A stretch of DNA of 35,595 nt from Acidobacteriota bacterium (lineage in GTDB: Bacteria; Acidobacteriota; Terriglobia; Terriglobales; Acidobacteriaceae), in NCBI GenBank assembly GCA_021791875.1, contig JAJYVU010000037.1, positions 1 to 35,595 of the forward strand, read 5' to 3'. Shown here in pieces: positions 1 to 8,362 of this stretch. Numbering within the stretch: the stretch's first letter is position 1; each line of letters starts with the position of its first letter. The position numbers and the translations under genes are program-made. A model generated the notes under the pieces. The model saw nothing but the letters and a program-made list of their open reading frames with translations. It did not search any database and was not told the DNA's origin.

Positions 1-1
1 C

Positions 2-1114
2 GTATCCCTGGCCGTCTGTCTCCTTGCCACTGCGGCTGTCCTCACACCCCCCTCGTGCTCCGCGCAGCCCAACTGGACCCTCGGTCACTTTACCCGCCCC
101 ATCGACGCGCCCATCCTCACGCCCAACCCGCGCGCCGTTTTCTTCGACCCAATTCGCCACACGCTCGTCCATTGGGAGGCAACCAGCACCTTCAACCCCG
201 CTGCCATCGTCCGTAACGGCAAGGTCTACGTCCTCTATCGCGCAGAAGACAACACCGGCAAGGACGCCATCGGCATGCACACCTCGCGTCTCGGCCTTGC
301 CTGGAGCACCGACGGCATCCACTTCACACGGCGAGCCACACCCGTCTTCTATCCCGCCAACGACGCGCAAAAGAGCCGCGAATGGCCCGGCGGCGTCGAA
401 GATCCCCGCATCACCGAAGGCCCGCACGGTACTTACTACCTCACCTACACCCAGTGGAACCGCAAGGCCACCAGCATCGGCCTCGCCACCTCCAAAGATC
501 TCCTCCACTGGAAAAAATACGGCCCCATCTTTCCTCACACACTCGGTCCGGCCTTCCGCAGTTACAAATCCGGCGGAATCCTCACTCACCTCGTCCACGG
601 CCACCTTATCGCCGCCAGAATTCACAACAAGTACTGGATGTACTGGGGCGAAAAGCAGGTCCACCTCGCCTGGTCACGAGACCTCATCCACTGGACGCCG
701 GTCATGAACAAGCGCGGCCACGCACTCGTCCTGCTCAAGCGCCGCCCGGGGCTCTTTGACAGTGGATTTCCCGAGATGGGTCCACCGCCCGTCCTCACTT
801 CCAAAGGCATCGTCGTCATTTACAACGCAAGAAACGCGCTCAAGGACGGCGATCCCGCATTCGGCCCCGGCGCATACTCCGACGGCCAGGCTCTCTTTTC
901 CGCCAGCGACCCCGCCAAACTGCTGGCCCGCACCACCAGGCCCTTCTTCTATCCTGAGCGTGCCTTCGAGAAAACAGGCCAGTACGGCGCCGGAACTACC
1001 TTCGCCGAAGGCCTCGTCTACTTCAAGCACCGCTGGTTTCTCTACTACGGCTGCGCAGACTCCCGCGTCGGCGTCGCCGTCTCGCAACCATCCCGCGCAC
1101 CAGCAGGGAAGTAA
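2..1114 (+). CDS. Secreted GH130-like glycosidase/phosphorylase (5' end cut by window edge)
   Basis: The frame is open from the left edge, so the start codon lies outside the window; a standalone start at 275 would remove part of the fold. The first visible residues are a hydrophobic stretch ending near SCSAQ, which looks like the tail of a signal peptide, so the protein is probably exported. The GGVEDPRITE motif is the hallmark of GH130 (beta-mannoside phosphorylases and related hydrolases), a five-bladed beta-propeller family; its Asp is the expected catalytic acid. Repeated blade motifs such as LAWSTDGIHF, LATSKDLLHW and LAWSRDLIHW support the propeller. Family knowledge suggests action on beta-mannosides or similar beta-glycosides, but phosphorylase versus hydrolase cannot be told here, and export argues for hydrolysis. 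The gene converges on the minus-strand DUF1648 gene 36 bp away. Confidence 0.8.
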   Translation, partial: VSLAVCLLATAAVLTPPSCSAQPNWTLGHFTRPIDAPILTPNPRAVFFDPIRHTLVHWEATSTFNPAAIVRNGKVYVLYRAEDNTGKDAIGMHTSRLGLAWSTDGIHFTRRATPVFYPANDAQKSREWPGGVEDPRITEGPHGTYYLTYTQWNRKATSIGLATSKDLLHWKKYGPIFPHTLGPAFRSYKSGGILTHLVHGHLIAARIHNKYWMYWGEKQVHLAWSRDLIHWTPVMNKRGHALVLLKRRPGLFDSGFPEMGPPPVLTSKGIVVIYNARNALKDGDPAFGPGAYSDGQALFSASDPAKLLARTTRPFFYPERAFEKTGQYGAGTTFAEGLVYFKHRWFLYYGCADSRVGVAVSQPSRAPAGK

Positions 1115-1150
1115 TCCCCGCAGGTTTTTCCTTTCGCTGCAACGCAAATC

Positions 1151-1591
1151 CTACCCCGGCACTCGCCACCATCCGGCGAGTGCCAATGTGATGAGAATCC
1201 CTCCGCACAAAACACCCAGCACACCCAGCAGCATTGGCCGAAAACTGTAGGCCCGCCCATCCGCCGCGGAATAATTGATTTCGCTGAACGCTCCCGCCAG
1301 TAGCCCGCACACGCCCCAGTACATCAGCGTCGGAACTCGCCGAATCCCAGGTTGCGTCGTAAACAACAGCGCCTCGATCACCACCATCAGTACCAGCGAG
1401 ACCACCGGCCACAACTTGCAGCTCATCCATCCATTCGGCTGCCCATCCAGTCCAAAATGCACGGGAACCTGTTCCGGCAGCCGCCCGTACGTCGCCAGCA
1501 ACGATCGCAAATAGTAAACCGCCGCCAGCGCTGGAGCGATCGCGGCGGTCACATACCACCTCTTCAGATTCACCACCTCATGCAGCACCAT
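1151..1591 (-). CDS. DUF1648-domain membrane protein
   Basis: A 146-residue membrane protein. It carries the DUF1648 signature LPEQVPVHFGLDGQPNGW followed by a Lys, just after a first hydrophobic segment (AAIAPALAAVYYL), with further probable membrane helices (VVSLVLMVVIEALLF, VCGLLAGAF, MLLGVLGVLCGGILITLAL). The ATG at 1591 is preferred because a GGGGAGG Shine-Dalgarno sequence sits 7 nt upstream; the in-frame ATG at 1627 would overlap the mnmE stop by 11 nt. It lies 25 nt downstream of mnmE on the same strand and may be co-transcribed. DUF1648 proteins include SdpI-like immunity and regulatory proteins in Firmicutes, but no such role is evident here and its function is unknown. Confidence 0.75.
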   Translation of the reverse strand: MVLHEVVNLKRWYVTAAIAPALAAVYYLRSLLATYGRLPEQVPVHFGLDGQPNGWMSCKLWPVVSLVLMVVIEALLFTTQPGIRRVPTLMYWGVCGLLAGAFSEINYSAADGRAYSFRPMLLGVLGVLCGGILITLALAGWWRVPG

Positions 1592-1616
1592 CTCCCAGCC
1601 TCCCCGGGGCGCTACC

Positions 1617-3056
1617 TCACTTCCCAATGCAGAAACTTGAAAAAATGCGATTCAAAATATCGTCCGCCGTCGTCTCCCCCGTCAGCGAATCCAACTCCCG
1701 CAGCGCCTCGTAAAGATCCAGCAGCACCATCTCGTGCGGAATTCCGCTCTGCGCCGCCTCTCGCGCTTTCGTCAACCCCGCCAGCGCGCCCTTCACCGCT
1801 TCATGATGCCGCAGTGTCGTCAGCATCCCCGTCTCGCTGCCGTCTCCCGCTCCGCGCACCATCTCCAGCAACACAGCGCGCAGCGCATCGATTCCTTCGC
1901 CCGTAATCGCCGACGTTCGCACGGTTCGCACTTCCGTTACCAATTCAGTTACATATTCGGCGGGCTCGGCTTTCACCCCCAAATCGCACTTGTTCCGCAC
2001 CAGCACCACGCGCCGTCCGGCCAGCGACTCCAGCAGCCCGCGCTCCTCTCGGCTCAGCGGAATCCCCGCTTCCGTCACCACCATCACCAGGTTTGCATCC
2101 GCAAGCGCCTCGCGCGATTTCTCAATCCCGATCGTCTCCACCTCGTCCGCGCTCTCGCGCAGCCCCGCCGTATCCACCAGCTCAACTGGAATCCCGCCCA
2201 CCGCCAGCCGTTCCGTCACCAGGTCGCGCGTCGTGCCCGGAATCGCCGTCACAATCGCCCGCTCTTTATCCAGCAGCCGGTTGAACAGGGAAGACTTGCC
2301 CACATTCGGACGACCCACAATCGCCAGCGTCAATCCGCTGTGCACCAGGCGTCCACGCTCAAACGATCCCGCCAGTTTTTCTAGCTCCGGCCGAATTGTA
2401 TCTATGCGTGTCACAATTTCCGCATTCGGCGTCACATCCACATCATCTTCGGCAAAATCGATGCCTGCTTCCAGCAGCGCAATCAGTTCAACCAGCGCCT
2501 CTTTCGCCGGTTGCACCCTCCGCGAAAGCGCGCCGCCCATCTGCTCGGCCGCCACCCGCGCCTGGTAAAGCGTCTGCGCCTCAATCAGATCGCGCACCGC
2601 CTCGGCCTGCGTCAAATCCATCCGGCCGGAGAGAAACGCCCGCTCCGTAAACTCGCCCGGACGCGCCAGCCGCGCGCCCTGCTTCAGCGCCATCCGTACC
2701 AGCAGTTCCAGCACCACCGGCGACCCGTGCGCCGCAATCTCCACCAGGTCCTCGCCCGTGTACGACCGAGGACCCGCAAAAAAAGTCACCACGCACTCGT
2801 CCAGTTTCGCCGGCTCCTGCGCTTCACCTCCTGCGCCCGTCTCCGCCACGGCATAAATCTCGCCGAACCGCGCCCGCCCATGCTCAAACCCATGCCGCAG
2901 CCGCACCATCGCCGCCGCCGTTTCCACCGCATGCGGGCCCGAGATCCGCACAATCCCAATCCCCCCGCGCCCCGGCGGCGTTGAAACGGCGACGATCGTC
3001 TCTTGTGCCAACATTTCGACTTCGGCAACTTGCGGATGCGGTTGAATCGGGTTCAT
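1617..3056 (-). CDS. mnmE: tRNA uridine-5-carboxymethylaminomethyl(34) synthesis GTPase MnmE
   Basis: MnmE works with MnmG to modify U34 of certain tRNAs (cmnm5U). The N-terminal folate-binding domain begins with IVAVSTPPGRGGIGIVRISG. The inserted G domain shows GRPNVGKS (about residues 248-255), GTTRD (274-278), DTAG (295-298) and NKCD. The protein ends in CIGK, whose Cys is the conserved functional residue. At 479 aa the length is normal for the family. The start at 3056 gives a short extra N-terminus; an ATG at 3014 (MLAQETI) is the alternative but has no good ribosome site. The 3056 ATG has a TATAGG box 8 nt upstream, so translation may be leaderless. It follows jag, matching the common jag-mnmE order near bacterial origins, though yidC, rnpA and rpmH are not here. 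Confidence 0.97.
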   Translation of the reverse strand: MNPIQPHPQVAEVEMLAQETIVAVSTPPGRGGIGIVRISGPHAVETAAAMVRLRHGFEHGRARFGEIYAVAETGAGGEAQEPAKLDECVVTFFAGPRSYTGEDLVEIAAHGSPVVLELLVRMALKQGARLARPGEFTERAFLSGRMDLTQAEAVRDLIEAQTLYQARVAAEQMGGALSRRVQPAKEALVELIALLEAGIDFAEDDVDVTPNAEIVTRIDTIRPELEKLAGSFERGRLVHSGLTLAIVGRPNVGKSSLFNRLLDKERAIVTAIPGTTRDLVTERLAVGGIPVELVDTAGLRESADEVETIGIEKSREALADANLVMVVTEAGIPLSREERGLLESLAGRRVVLVRNKCDLGVKAEPAEYVTELVTEVRTVRTSAITGEGIDALRAVLLEMVRGAGDGSETGMLTTLRHHEAVKGALAGLTKAREAAQSGIPHEMVLLDLYEALRELDSLTGETTADDILNRIFSSFCIGK

Positions 3057-3143
3057 AGACTCAGCCTATAACGCCAAATCAAAATGGCCGCAGGGCAGGG
3101 AAGCCCGCGGCCATCTCATCCTCGTAGCTCAGGTTTCGTCCCG

Positions 3144-3698
3144 CTACCGCCTCCGGCCTCGCGCCATCGCCTGCGGCGCCGGTCGAAACTTTCGCTGGTC
3201 ATATCCCTCCGGATACGCCACCACAAACCGCTGCAATCCTTCTCCGCTCGACGACGTCTCAATGTCCTCAAAACCGCGAAATGCCAGGTGCAGCATCCGC
3301 CGCTCCCGCGAGCTCATCGGAGCAAAGCAGTATGGCTGCCCCGTCTCGCGAACCTTGTCCGCCGCCGTCTGCGCCGCCAGCTTCAGCTCCTGCGCACGCA
3401 GTGCCTTGAAGTTGTTGGCGTCGAACGAAATCTTGTCGTGCTCCTCGTTCTCCAGCCGAATCATCTTCGCCGCCACATGCTCCAGCGCACGCAGCAGCTC
3501 GCCGCCGCGCTGCGTCAGCAATCCTGCGTCCGGCCCGGCCATTTCCACGTAAATCTCGCGCGCCTCCAGCCCATCCGGATCGGCCGCGCCCGCGCCCGCC
3601 GTGATGCGGTACTTCAGCCGCAGCCCGCCAAGCGTAGTGAGTGTCTTCAGAAGGGAAGCAATCTTTTCAGCTGCTCCGCGATAATCTTCAATCGGCAT
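3144..3698 (-). CDS. jag: R3H-domain RNA-binding protein (Jag-like)
   Basis: A 184-aa protein. The N-terminal half resembles the KH-like part of Jag/SpoIIIJ-associated proteins, and the C-terminal part (SSRERRMLHLAFRGFEDIET, then GEGLQRFVVAYPEG) is a clear R3H domain, which binds single-stranded nucleic acid. The tail is basic (RKFRPAPQAMARGRRR). The ATG at 3698 (MPIEDYRGAAEKI) is chosen because the longer open frame upstream runs antisense through the tRNA gene. The classical Jag N-terminal linker domain appears absent or very short, so this may be a shortened Jag homologue. mnmE follows 87 nt downstream on the same strand, which supports the Jag identity. It is probably cytoplasmic and involved in RNA binding or cell-wall regulation, as known for Jag/KhpB in other bacteria. 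Confidence 0.85.
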   Translation of the reverse strand: MPIEDYRGAAEKIASLLKTLTTLGGLRLKYRITAGAGAADPDGLEAREIYVEMAGPDAGLLTQRGGELLRALEHVAAKMIRLENEEHDKISFDANNFKALRAQELKLAAQTAADKVRETGQPYCFAPMSSRERRMLHLAFRGFEDIETSSSGEGLQRFVVAYPEGYDQRKFRPAPQAMARGRRR

Positions 3699-3787
3699 CG
3701 AGAACCAGTATCGCACTCCCGGCCCGTTTGCCGCATCTCGCCGCTGTATCTGCCTGCCATAACGGACCCTGCCGCACGCACCTGGGC

Positions 3788-3793
3788 TAGAAT
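3788..3793 (+). promoter_or_regulatory. -10 box of tRNA-Arg promoter
   Basis: TAGAAT lies 10 nt before the first base of the tRNA, close to the TATAAT consensus. No convincing -35 element was found. The position fits transcription starting a few bases before the mature tRNA end. Confidence 0.5.
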
Positions 3794-3803
3794 GACCTTG
3801 CAG

Positions 3804-3880
3804 GGGCGAGTAGCTCAATTGGATAGAGCACCAGCCTTCTAAGCTGGGGGTTGCAGGTTCGATCCCTGCCTCGCCTACCA
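3804..3880 (+). tRNA. tRNA-Arg (anticodon TCT)
   Basis: A complete cloverleaf can be folded by hand. The 7-bp acceptor is GGGCGAG with CTCGCCT (one G-T pair at the end). The D arm is GCTC/GAGC with GG in the loop. The anticodon stem CCAGC/GCTGG has loop CTTCTAA and anticodon TCT at 3838-3840. The variable loop is five bases. The T arm GCAGG/CCTGC has loop TTCGATC. The discriminator is A and CCA is encoded (3878-3880). It reads AGA codons. It sits on the plus strand between the minus-strand jag and hemB genes, and its 3' end is 2 bp from the hemB stop codon. Confidence 0.97.
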
Positions 3881-3882
3881 CC

Positions 3883-4872
3883 TCACCCCAACCGCTTCGC
3901 CGCCTCCTGCGCAAAGTAGGTCACGATGAAGCCCGCCCCGGCCCGCCGAATCGCCAGCAGTGACTCCATCATCGCACGCTCGCCGTCCAGCCAGCCCTTC
4001 GCAATCGCGGCCTGCAGCATCGAGTACTCACCCGATACCTGGTATGCGCCAATCGGAACATCAAATCGTTCCCTTGCCGCCCGAATCACATCCAGGTAAG
4101 GCATCGCCGGCTTCATCAGGATCATGTCCGCACCTTCGCCCAGGTCCAGCTCGATCTCCCGCATCGCCTCGCGCACATTCGCGCTGTCCATCTGGTAGCT
4201 GCGCCGGTCGCCAAACTGCGGAGCCGAGTCCGCCGCCTCGCGAAACGGCCCATAAAACGCCGAGGTGAACTTCGCCGCATACGAGAGAATCGGCGTCTGT
4301 TCCAGACCCTCATGGTTCAGCGCCCCGCGCATCACCGCCACGCGCCCATCCATCATGTCGCTCGGAGCCACCACGTCCGCGCCGGCTTGCGCCAATGACA
4401 CCGCCGTCTTCGCCAGCAGCACCACGCTCGTGTCGTTTTCCACCTCGTATCCGTCGGCATGTTCCCGCACTACCCCGCAATGCCCGTGCGTCGTGTACTC
4501 GCACAGGCATACATCGGCCATCAGTACCAGCCGTTTTGCCGCGCTGCTTTGCTTCAGCGCGCGCAGCCCGCGTTGCACAATGCCGTCATCGGCCCACGCC
4601 CCGGTCGCTTCTTCGTCTTTCGTCTCCGGCAAGCCAAACAGCAGCAGCCCACCAATGCCCAGTGACGCAGCCGCTTCGGCTTCCTTCACCGCCTCATCGA
4701 TGGAAAGATTGAAAACGCCCGGCATCGAGCTTATCTCCCGCCGCACGCCCTCGCCCGGGCAAAGAAACAGCGGCAGAATCAGCGCTTCCGGCTCCAGATG
4801 CGTCTCCCGCACCAGCGCGCGCAGCGGCTCCGTGCGGCGCATCCGTCGCATACGAGTAATCGGATATTCCAT
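3883..4872 (-). CDS. hemB: Porphobilinogen synthase (delta-aminolevulinic acid dehydratase)
   Basis: HemB condenses two 5-aminolevulinate molecules into porphobilinogen, an early step of haem and other tetrapyrrole synthesis, in the cytoplasm. The 329-aa length is typical. The Schiff-base lysines are visible in [15 protein letters not shown] (K201) and [12 protein letters not shown] (K254). The cysteine cluster [14 protein letters not shown] (C122, C124, C132) marks a zinc-dependent active site. The start is the ATG at 4872 ([12 protein letters not shown]); a longer open frame upstream overlaps the next gene in another frame and is unlikely. A TACAAT box 6 nt before the ATG suggests a leaderless message. 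The zinc-ribbon membrane gene lies 71 nt upstream on the same strand; the tRNA-Arg gene is 2 bp past the stop on the other strand. Confidence 0.98.
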   Translation of the reverse strand: MEYPITRMRRMRRTEPLRALVRETHLEPEALILPLFLCPGEGVRREISSMPGVFNLSIDEAVKEAEAAASLGIGGLLLFGLPETKDEEATGAWADDGIVQRGLRALKQSSAAKRLVLMADVCLCEYTTHGHCGVVREHADGYEVENDTSVVLLAKTAVSLAQAGADVVAPSDMMDGRVAVMRGALNHEGLEQTPILSYAAKFTSAFYGPFREAADSAPQFGDRRSYQMDSANVREAMREIELDLGEGADMILMKPAMPYLDVIRAARERFDVPIGAYQVSGEYSMLQAAIAKGWLDGERAMMESLLAIRRAGAGFIVTYFAQEAAKRLG

Positions 4873-4878
4873 GCCGCT

Positions 4879-4884
4879 ATTGTA
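4879..4884 (-). promoter_or_regulatory. -10 box for hemB, probably leaderless
   Basis: Read on the minus strand, TACAAT is followed by six bases and then the hemB ATG. With the usual distance from -10 to the start of transcription, the RNA would begin at or next to the A of the start codon. No Shine-Dalgarno sequence precedes the ATG. A TTGCGG with a long 19-nt spacer is the only -35 candidate. Confidence 0.5.
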
Positions 4885-4943
4885 TGGCGGGGCGGGGAAC
4901 TCGCCGCAACTGCAAGCACCTTCCTCGCACGGCCCACAACTTC

Positions 4944-5471
4944 CTACATCTGCACGGGCGGAACGCCCGGCCGCGTCATCTGCTCCCACTCCTGCCCCGA
5001 GAGTCCCGGTGCCAGCACCCACAGCGTGTAGATCGCCAGCAGCGTCCCCGCAATCGGCTTGATCAGCGTCAGCACCGCCGCCACTATCGCCAGCACCCGA
5101 GCCCATGGCTTCCGCTGCATCAGCGCAGCGCCCGTCGCCGCGCTCAATATCACCCGCAGCCCAAGAATGACCGCAATCACTGGCACCATCCACGGCACAT
5201 GCTCACCCCAAAACGGCCATGGCCAGGCCATCATGTGCCCCTGACCGTGCATACCCCATCGGTTGAACACCCCACTCAAAATGGAGATTGCAATCAGTCC
5301 CTGCAGAACCGTCCACGCAGCAAATGCCAGCCACAGAATCCACAACACCTGAAAATGCCGGTGCACCCGGTTGTAGATCACCGGAACCGGCGCCACTCCT
5401 GCCGGCCGGCCGCACCGTGGACACACCACCGCCCCTGGAACCAGATGTTGACCGCAAGCTGTGCAGTACAT
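4944..5471 (-). CDS. Zinc-ribbon membrane protein of unknown function
   Basis: A 175-aa protein starting with a zinc-ribbon, [10 protein letters not shown] followed by [11 protein letters not shown]: two CxxC pairs at residues 3-6 and about 17-20 that should bind one zinc. After a short linker come several hydrophobic segments ([62 protein letters not shown] and another), so the ribbon is likely cytoplasmic on a four-helix membrane anchor. The loop after the first helix is His/Gly/Met-rich ([15 protein letters not shown]). A GAGGAGAG ribosome site lies just upstream of the ATG. It lies between ruvX and hemB on the same strand. The architecture resembles small zinc-ribbon membrane proteins common in Acidobacteriota; no specific function is recognised. 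Confidence 0.8.
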   Translation of the reverse strand: MYCTACGQHLVPGAVVCPRCGRPAGVAPVPVIYNRVHRHFQVLWILWLAFAAWTVLQGLIAISILSGVFNRWGMHGQGHMMAWPWPFWGEHVPWMVPVIAVILGLRVILSAATGAALMQRKPWARVLAIVAAVLTLIKPIAGTLLAIYTLWVLAPGLSGQEWEQMTRPGVPPVQM

Positions 5472-5641
5472 ATCGCTCTCCTCGCTACAAAGCTACGCAT
5501 CCAGGCTCCGTCCAGTTCCCGGTCGCCAGCGGCAACCCTTCCAGGAGCCCCAGCAGCGTGGGCGTCGCGAAGGTGAAATGACAATGGGGTCCTTTGCGTG
5601 CGCTGCATGGCTCCGCCCGGACCGCCAACCTCGGCCAGCCC

Positions 5642-6103
5642 CTATCTCCCGGGCCGCGCCGCCAGCCAGCTCTCCAGGATCAGCACCGCCGCCACCTGGT
5701 CCACGACCTGCTTATGCTCCGTGCCGGCTCGCCCCGCCGCATGCAAATGCCGGTGTGCCTCGGTTGTCGTCAGCCGCTCGTCCCATAAATGCACCGGAAG
5801 CCCGAACTCCTGCCGCAGCTGTTCCGCAAACGCCTGCGCCTTCTCCGCCTGCGGGCTCAAGTCGCCCGACATGTACAGCGGATTGCCTACCACGATCTCC
5901 CGGCAGCCATATTTCCGCAGTAGCCGCCCCAGCGACTTCATATCCTGTTTCCGATTGGTCCGCACGAGTGTCAGCACTGGCTGCGCTGTCATCCCCAACT
6001 CGTCACTCACCGCCACGCCCACGCGCCGGTCACCCACGTCCAGCCCCATCACCCGCCCCAGCGCGCTCGTCGGCTCATCCTGCGGCATTTCCCTATTTCC
6101 CAT
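5642..6103 (-). CDS. ruvX: Putative pre-16S rRNA nuclease / Holliday junction resolvase YqgF (RuvX)
   Basis: YqgF-family RNase H-fold protein, implicated in 16S rRNA 5'-end processing and also annotated as a Holliday-junction resolvase. The first catalytic motif VMGLDVGDRRVGVAVSDELG carries the leading Asp. IVVGNPLYMSGDLS and LPVHLWDERLTTTEAHRHL give the family's second and third motifs, and the C-terminal VDQVAAVLILESWL carries the last conserved Asp. About 153 aa from the ATG at 6103; an internal ATG at 6088 is also possible, and one at 6154 is less likely because it lies upstream of the apparent promoter. It is divergent from mltG, a frequent neighbour of this family. Confidence 0.93.
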   Translation of the reverse strand: MGNREMPQDEPTSALGRVMGLDVGDRRVGVAVSDELGMTAQPVLTLVRTNRKQDMKSLGRLLRKYGCREIVVGNPLYMSGDLSPQAEKAQAFAEQLRQEFGLPVHLWDERLTTTEAHRHLHAAGRAGTEHKQVVDQVAAVLILESWLAARPGR

Positions 6104-6116
6104 CTTCTTTCGCCAT
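6093..6116 (-). other. Possible leaderless mini-ORF in the ruvX leader
   Basis: Seven codons plus stop (MAKEDGK) begin 7 nt after the TACACT box at 6124-6129 and end inside the ruvX start region, overlapping the in-frame ATG at 6103 in another frame. The arrangement could allow translation of a tiny leader peptide and re-initiation at 6088, but chance is a real alternative in so short a stretch. Confidence 0.25.
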
Positions 6117-6123
6117 GCCGACA

Positions 6124-6129
6124 AGTGTA
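6124..6129 (-). promoter_or_regulatory. -10 box for ruvX
   Basis: TACACT on the minus strand, 7 nt before an ATG that opens a seven-codon mini-ORF and 20 nt before the ruvX ATG at 6103. It matches the spacing of the other TANNNT boxes in this window. No clear -35 element is seen. Confidence 0.4.
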
Positions 6130-6297
6130 GTGCCAGCACCTTATCAGACACCAAACCTATTCAAAACTCTGGATTTGACCGCAAAATACCCCGTGCCCAT
6201 CGCAATCCGTGTGATTCCCGCCCGATTTCCGCTTCTTGCCGCACCTTAGCCCCTTGGTTTTGAATCAAATGAGAAAAACGGCTTCCGGATTTGTCTT

Positions 6298-7365
6298 TTG
6301 CGCAAATATCTCTTCTTTCTGGTGACATTGCTGCTCATCTTTGCCGCAGCTTGGGGCGCATTCCTCGTCGAAGTCCCCATCGCCCCGGGCACTGCCACCC
6401 TTATTGACTTTCCGCCCGGAACCACCACCCGCGACATCGCCACCGCCCTGCAACAAAAGGGCATCATCCGCAGCCATCTCGCTTTTCTCATCCTGCACTA
6501 CATTCAGGGCGGCACGCTCAAGGCCGGTGAGTACCGCTTCGCCCAGCCCGCGAGTCTTCTCACCGTGTACGGCATTCTGCGCCGTGGCGATGTCTACTCC
6601 GTCAGCATCACCATTCCGGAAGGCGACAACATGTTCGAAATAGCGGACCGCCTCGCCGCCGCCCACCTCACCACGAAAGCAGCTTTCCTCCAGGTCGCCG
6701 AACACGACACTTCACTCGTCAGCGATCTCGACCCCCATGCGCCCAGCCTTGAAGGCTACCTTTTCCCCGACACCTATAAGTTCACCCCCGGCACCTCGGC
6801 TAAAGAAATCGCCGAAACCATGATCGATCAATTTCGCGTCGAAGCCGCCAAACTCGGCATCGCAGTCCCCCCTGCTGACGCTGAAAAAGCCAAAAAACGC
6901 TCGCAGCGCACTGCCAGCGCACTGACCGATCCGCCCAGTCTCCACGACATCGTTACCATCGCCTCCCTCATCGAGCGCGAAACACCCATCCCCGCTGAGC
7001 GCCCACTCGTCGCCAGCGTCTTCTATAATCGTTTGAAGAAAGATATGCCACTTATGACCGATCCGTCGGTCATATACGCTGCGATTCTCCAGCATAAGTA
7101 TCGCGGCGTCATTTATGAGTCGGACCTTAAGTCCCACTCGCCTTACAACACCTATACCCACCTGGGACTGCCGCCAGGACCCATCTGTAATCCAGGCCTT
7201 GGCTCGCTCCGCGCGGCGTTACACCCGGCAATGACAGATTATCTGTACTTCGTCGCCGCCACCGCCAATCCCAGCGGACATTCCCGTTTTTCGGCCACGC
7301 TGGCACAGCACGACAAAGAAGTAGCCGCCTACCGAAAAGCAGTACGGGAAGCACAGCAGCACTGA
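6298..7365 (+). CDS. mltG: Endolytic transglycosylase MltG (YceG family)
   Basis: MltG cleaves nascent peptidoglycan glycan strands at the inner membrane and sets strand length. The N-terminus is a single membrane anchor (YLFFLVTLLLIFAAAWGAFLV), then a LysM-like subdomain, then the YceG catalytic domain with LEGYLFPDTYKF, IASLIERET (catalytic Glu about residue 226), VFYNRLKKDMPLMTDPSVIYA and YNTYTHLGLPPGPICNPG. The 355-aa length is typical. The TTG at 6298 is used because the only upstream ATG is in another frame and a stop lies at 6247; no strong ribosome site is visible, so the exact start is uncertain. It is divergent from ruvX. A lipoprotein gene follows 22 nt after the stop, probably in the same transcript. 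Confidence 0.95.
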   Translation: MRKYLFFLVTLLLIFAAAWGAFLVEVPIAPGTATLIDFPPGTTTRDIATALQQKGIIRSHLAFLILHYIQGGTLKAGEYRFAQPASLLTVYGILRRGDVYSVSITIPEGDNMFEIADRLAAAHLTTKAAFLQVAEHDTSLVSDLDPHAPSLEGYLFPDTYKFTPGTSAKEIAETMIDQFRVEAAKLGIAVPPADAEKAKKRSQRTASALTDPPSLHDIVTIASLIERETPIPAERPLVASVFYNRLKKDMPLMTDPSVIYAAILQHKYRGVIYESDLKSHSPYNTYTHLGLPPGPICNPGLGSLRAALHPAMTDYLYFVAATANPSGHSRFSATLAQHDKEVAAYRKAVREAQQH

Positions 7366-7387
7366 ACTTTACGGAGAAACCGGACGA

Positions 7388-8284
7388 TTGCTTAAGTTTT
7401 TCAAAACGAGAGGGATTGCCATTGCGCTGGCCATGACCCTGCCCGCGCTCACCGGATGCTTTGTCCACGTGCGCCGCGTGCCGCGCGCCCGCATGCCCAA
7501 AACCATCCTCTCTTCCACCGCCGAGCAGCTCTCCTCGCTCATCAATCAGCGCTACGACCAGATCCACTCCATGAGCGCGCAGGTCACCTTCCAGCTCACC
7601 GAGGGCGGCATCCTCAAGGGCAAAGAGAAAACCTACGCCTCCTTCAGCGGCTACGTCCTCATGCGCAAGCCCGGAGATATCCGCGTCATCGGCTTCCTGC
7701 CCGTCATCCATTCCCAGGCCTTTGACATGGCCTCCGACGGCAAAAACTTCACCATGATCATCCCGCCCAAGAACAAGGCTTTCGCGGGCACCAATCAGGT
7801 CACGCACGAATCGACGAAACCGCTCGAAAATCTCCGCCCCTACATCTTCTTTGATTCGCTCCTCATTCAGTCCATCTCGCCCACTGACCTCGTCGTGCTG
7901 ACGGCGGATACAAAGACCGTCATCACTCCGAAACACAAGCACATTGACATCCTGCCCGAGTACCTGCTCACCATCCTGCGCCGCAAATCACTCGACAGCA
8001 ATGTCCTCGTACCCGAGCGCGTTATCCACTTTGACCGCGCCACCCTCGAACCCTATGAGGAAGACATCTACGATCCCCAGGGCAGCGTCGAAACCGAGGC
8101 CACTTTCGGCCCGCTCAAGATTTTCGATGGCCAGGAGTTCCCCTCCTACATCACCATCCGTCGCCCCTTGCAGGAATACCAGATCCTCGTCACCTTCCAG
8201 AAGATTCACTTCAACCTCAACCTGACGGACGATCAGTTCCACGTCAAAATCCCACAGGGCATGCCGGTCAAGGAACTCCACTAG
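7388..8284 (+). CDS. Lipoprotein with LolA-like/DUF4292-like fold
   Basis: A 298-aa lipoprotein: basic start (MLKFFKTRG), hydrophobic core and lipobox LTGC with Cys24 as the lipidation site. The mature part is beta-strand-rich. The segment SMSAQVTFQL...FSGYVLMRKPGDIRVIGFLPVIHSQAFDMASDGKNFTMIIP resembles the outer-membrane lipoprotein-sorting/DUF4292 group, whose LolA-like fold handles lipids. It starts with TTG at 7388 after a GGAGA ribosome site and closely follows mltG, so a cell-envelope role is likely. The substrate is not known. A 12-bp hairpin follows the gene. Confidence 0.75.
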   Translation: MLKFFKTRGIAIALAMTLPALTGCFVHVRRVPRARMPKTILSSTAEQLSSLINQRYDQIHSMSAQVTFQLTEGGILKGKEKTYASFSGYVLMRKPGDIRVIGFLPVIHSQAFDMASDGKNFTMIIPPKNKAFAGTNQVTHESTKPLENLRPYIFFDSLLIQSISPTDLVVLTADTKTVITPKHKHIDILPEYLLTILRRKSLDSNVLVPERVIHFDRATLEPYEEDIYDPQGSVETEATFGPLKIFDGQEFPSYITIRRPLQEYQILVTFQKIHFNLNLTDDQFHVKIPQGMPVKELH

Positions 8285-8300
8285 CTCCCATCAGCGCTGC

Positions 8301-8340
8301 TCATGGCGTCGTAACCATCCATCTCGTCACGACGCCATGA
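8301..8340 (+). terminator. Inverted repeat after the mltG-lipoprotein pair
   Basis: A perfect 12-bp inverted repeat (arms 8301-8312 and 8329-8340; left arm TCATGGCGTCGT) with a 16-base loop lies 17 bp past the lipoprotein stop. There is no T-tract, so it may be a 3'-end stabilising hairpin or a Rho-assisted stop rather than a classical intrinsic terminator. Confidence 0.45.
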
Positions 8341-8362
8341 CATCTCACCCAGCAACTGCCTA

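Noticed and set aside
3699..3914. N-terminal extension of the jag reading frame to 3914
   Set aside because: This part reads antisense through the tRNA-Arg gene and gives the well-known spurious peptide containing AGIEPATPSLEG. The ATG at 3698 is the sensible start.
4873..5193. Longer hemB frame reaching 5193
   Set aside because: It overlaps the zinc-ribbon gene in another frame and lacks homology; HemB begins at [10 protein letters not shown].
6269..6300. ATG at 6269 as the mltG start
   Set aside because: It is in a different reading frame from the MltG sequence, so TTG at 6298 is used.
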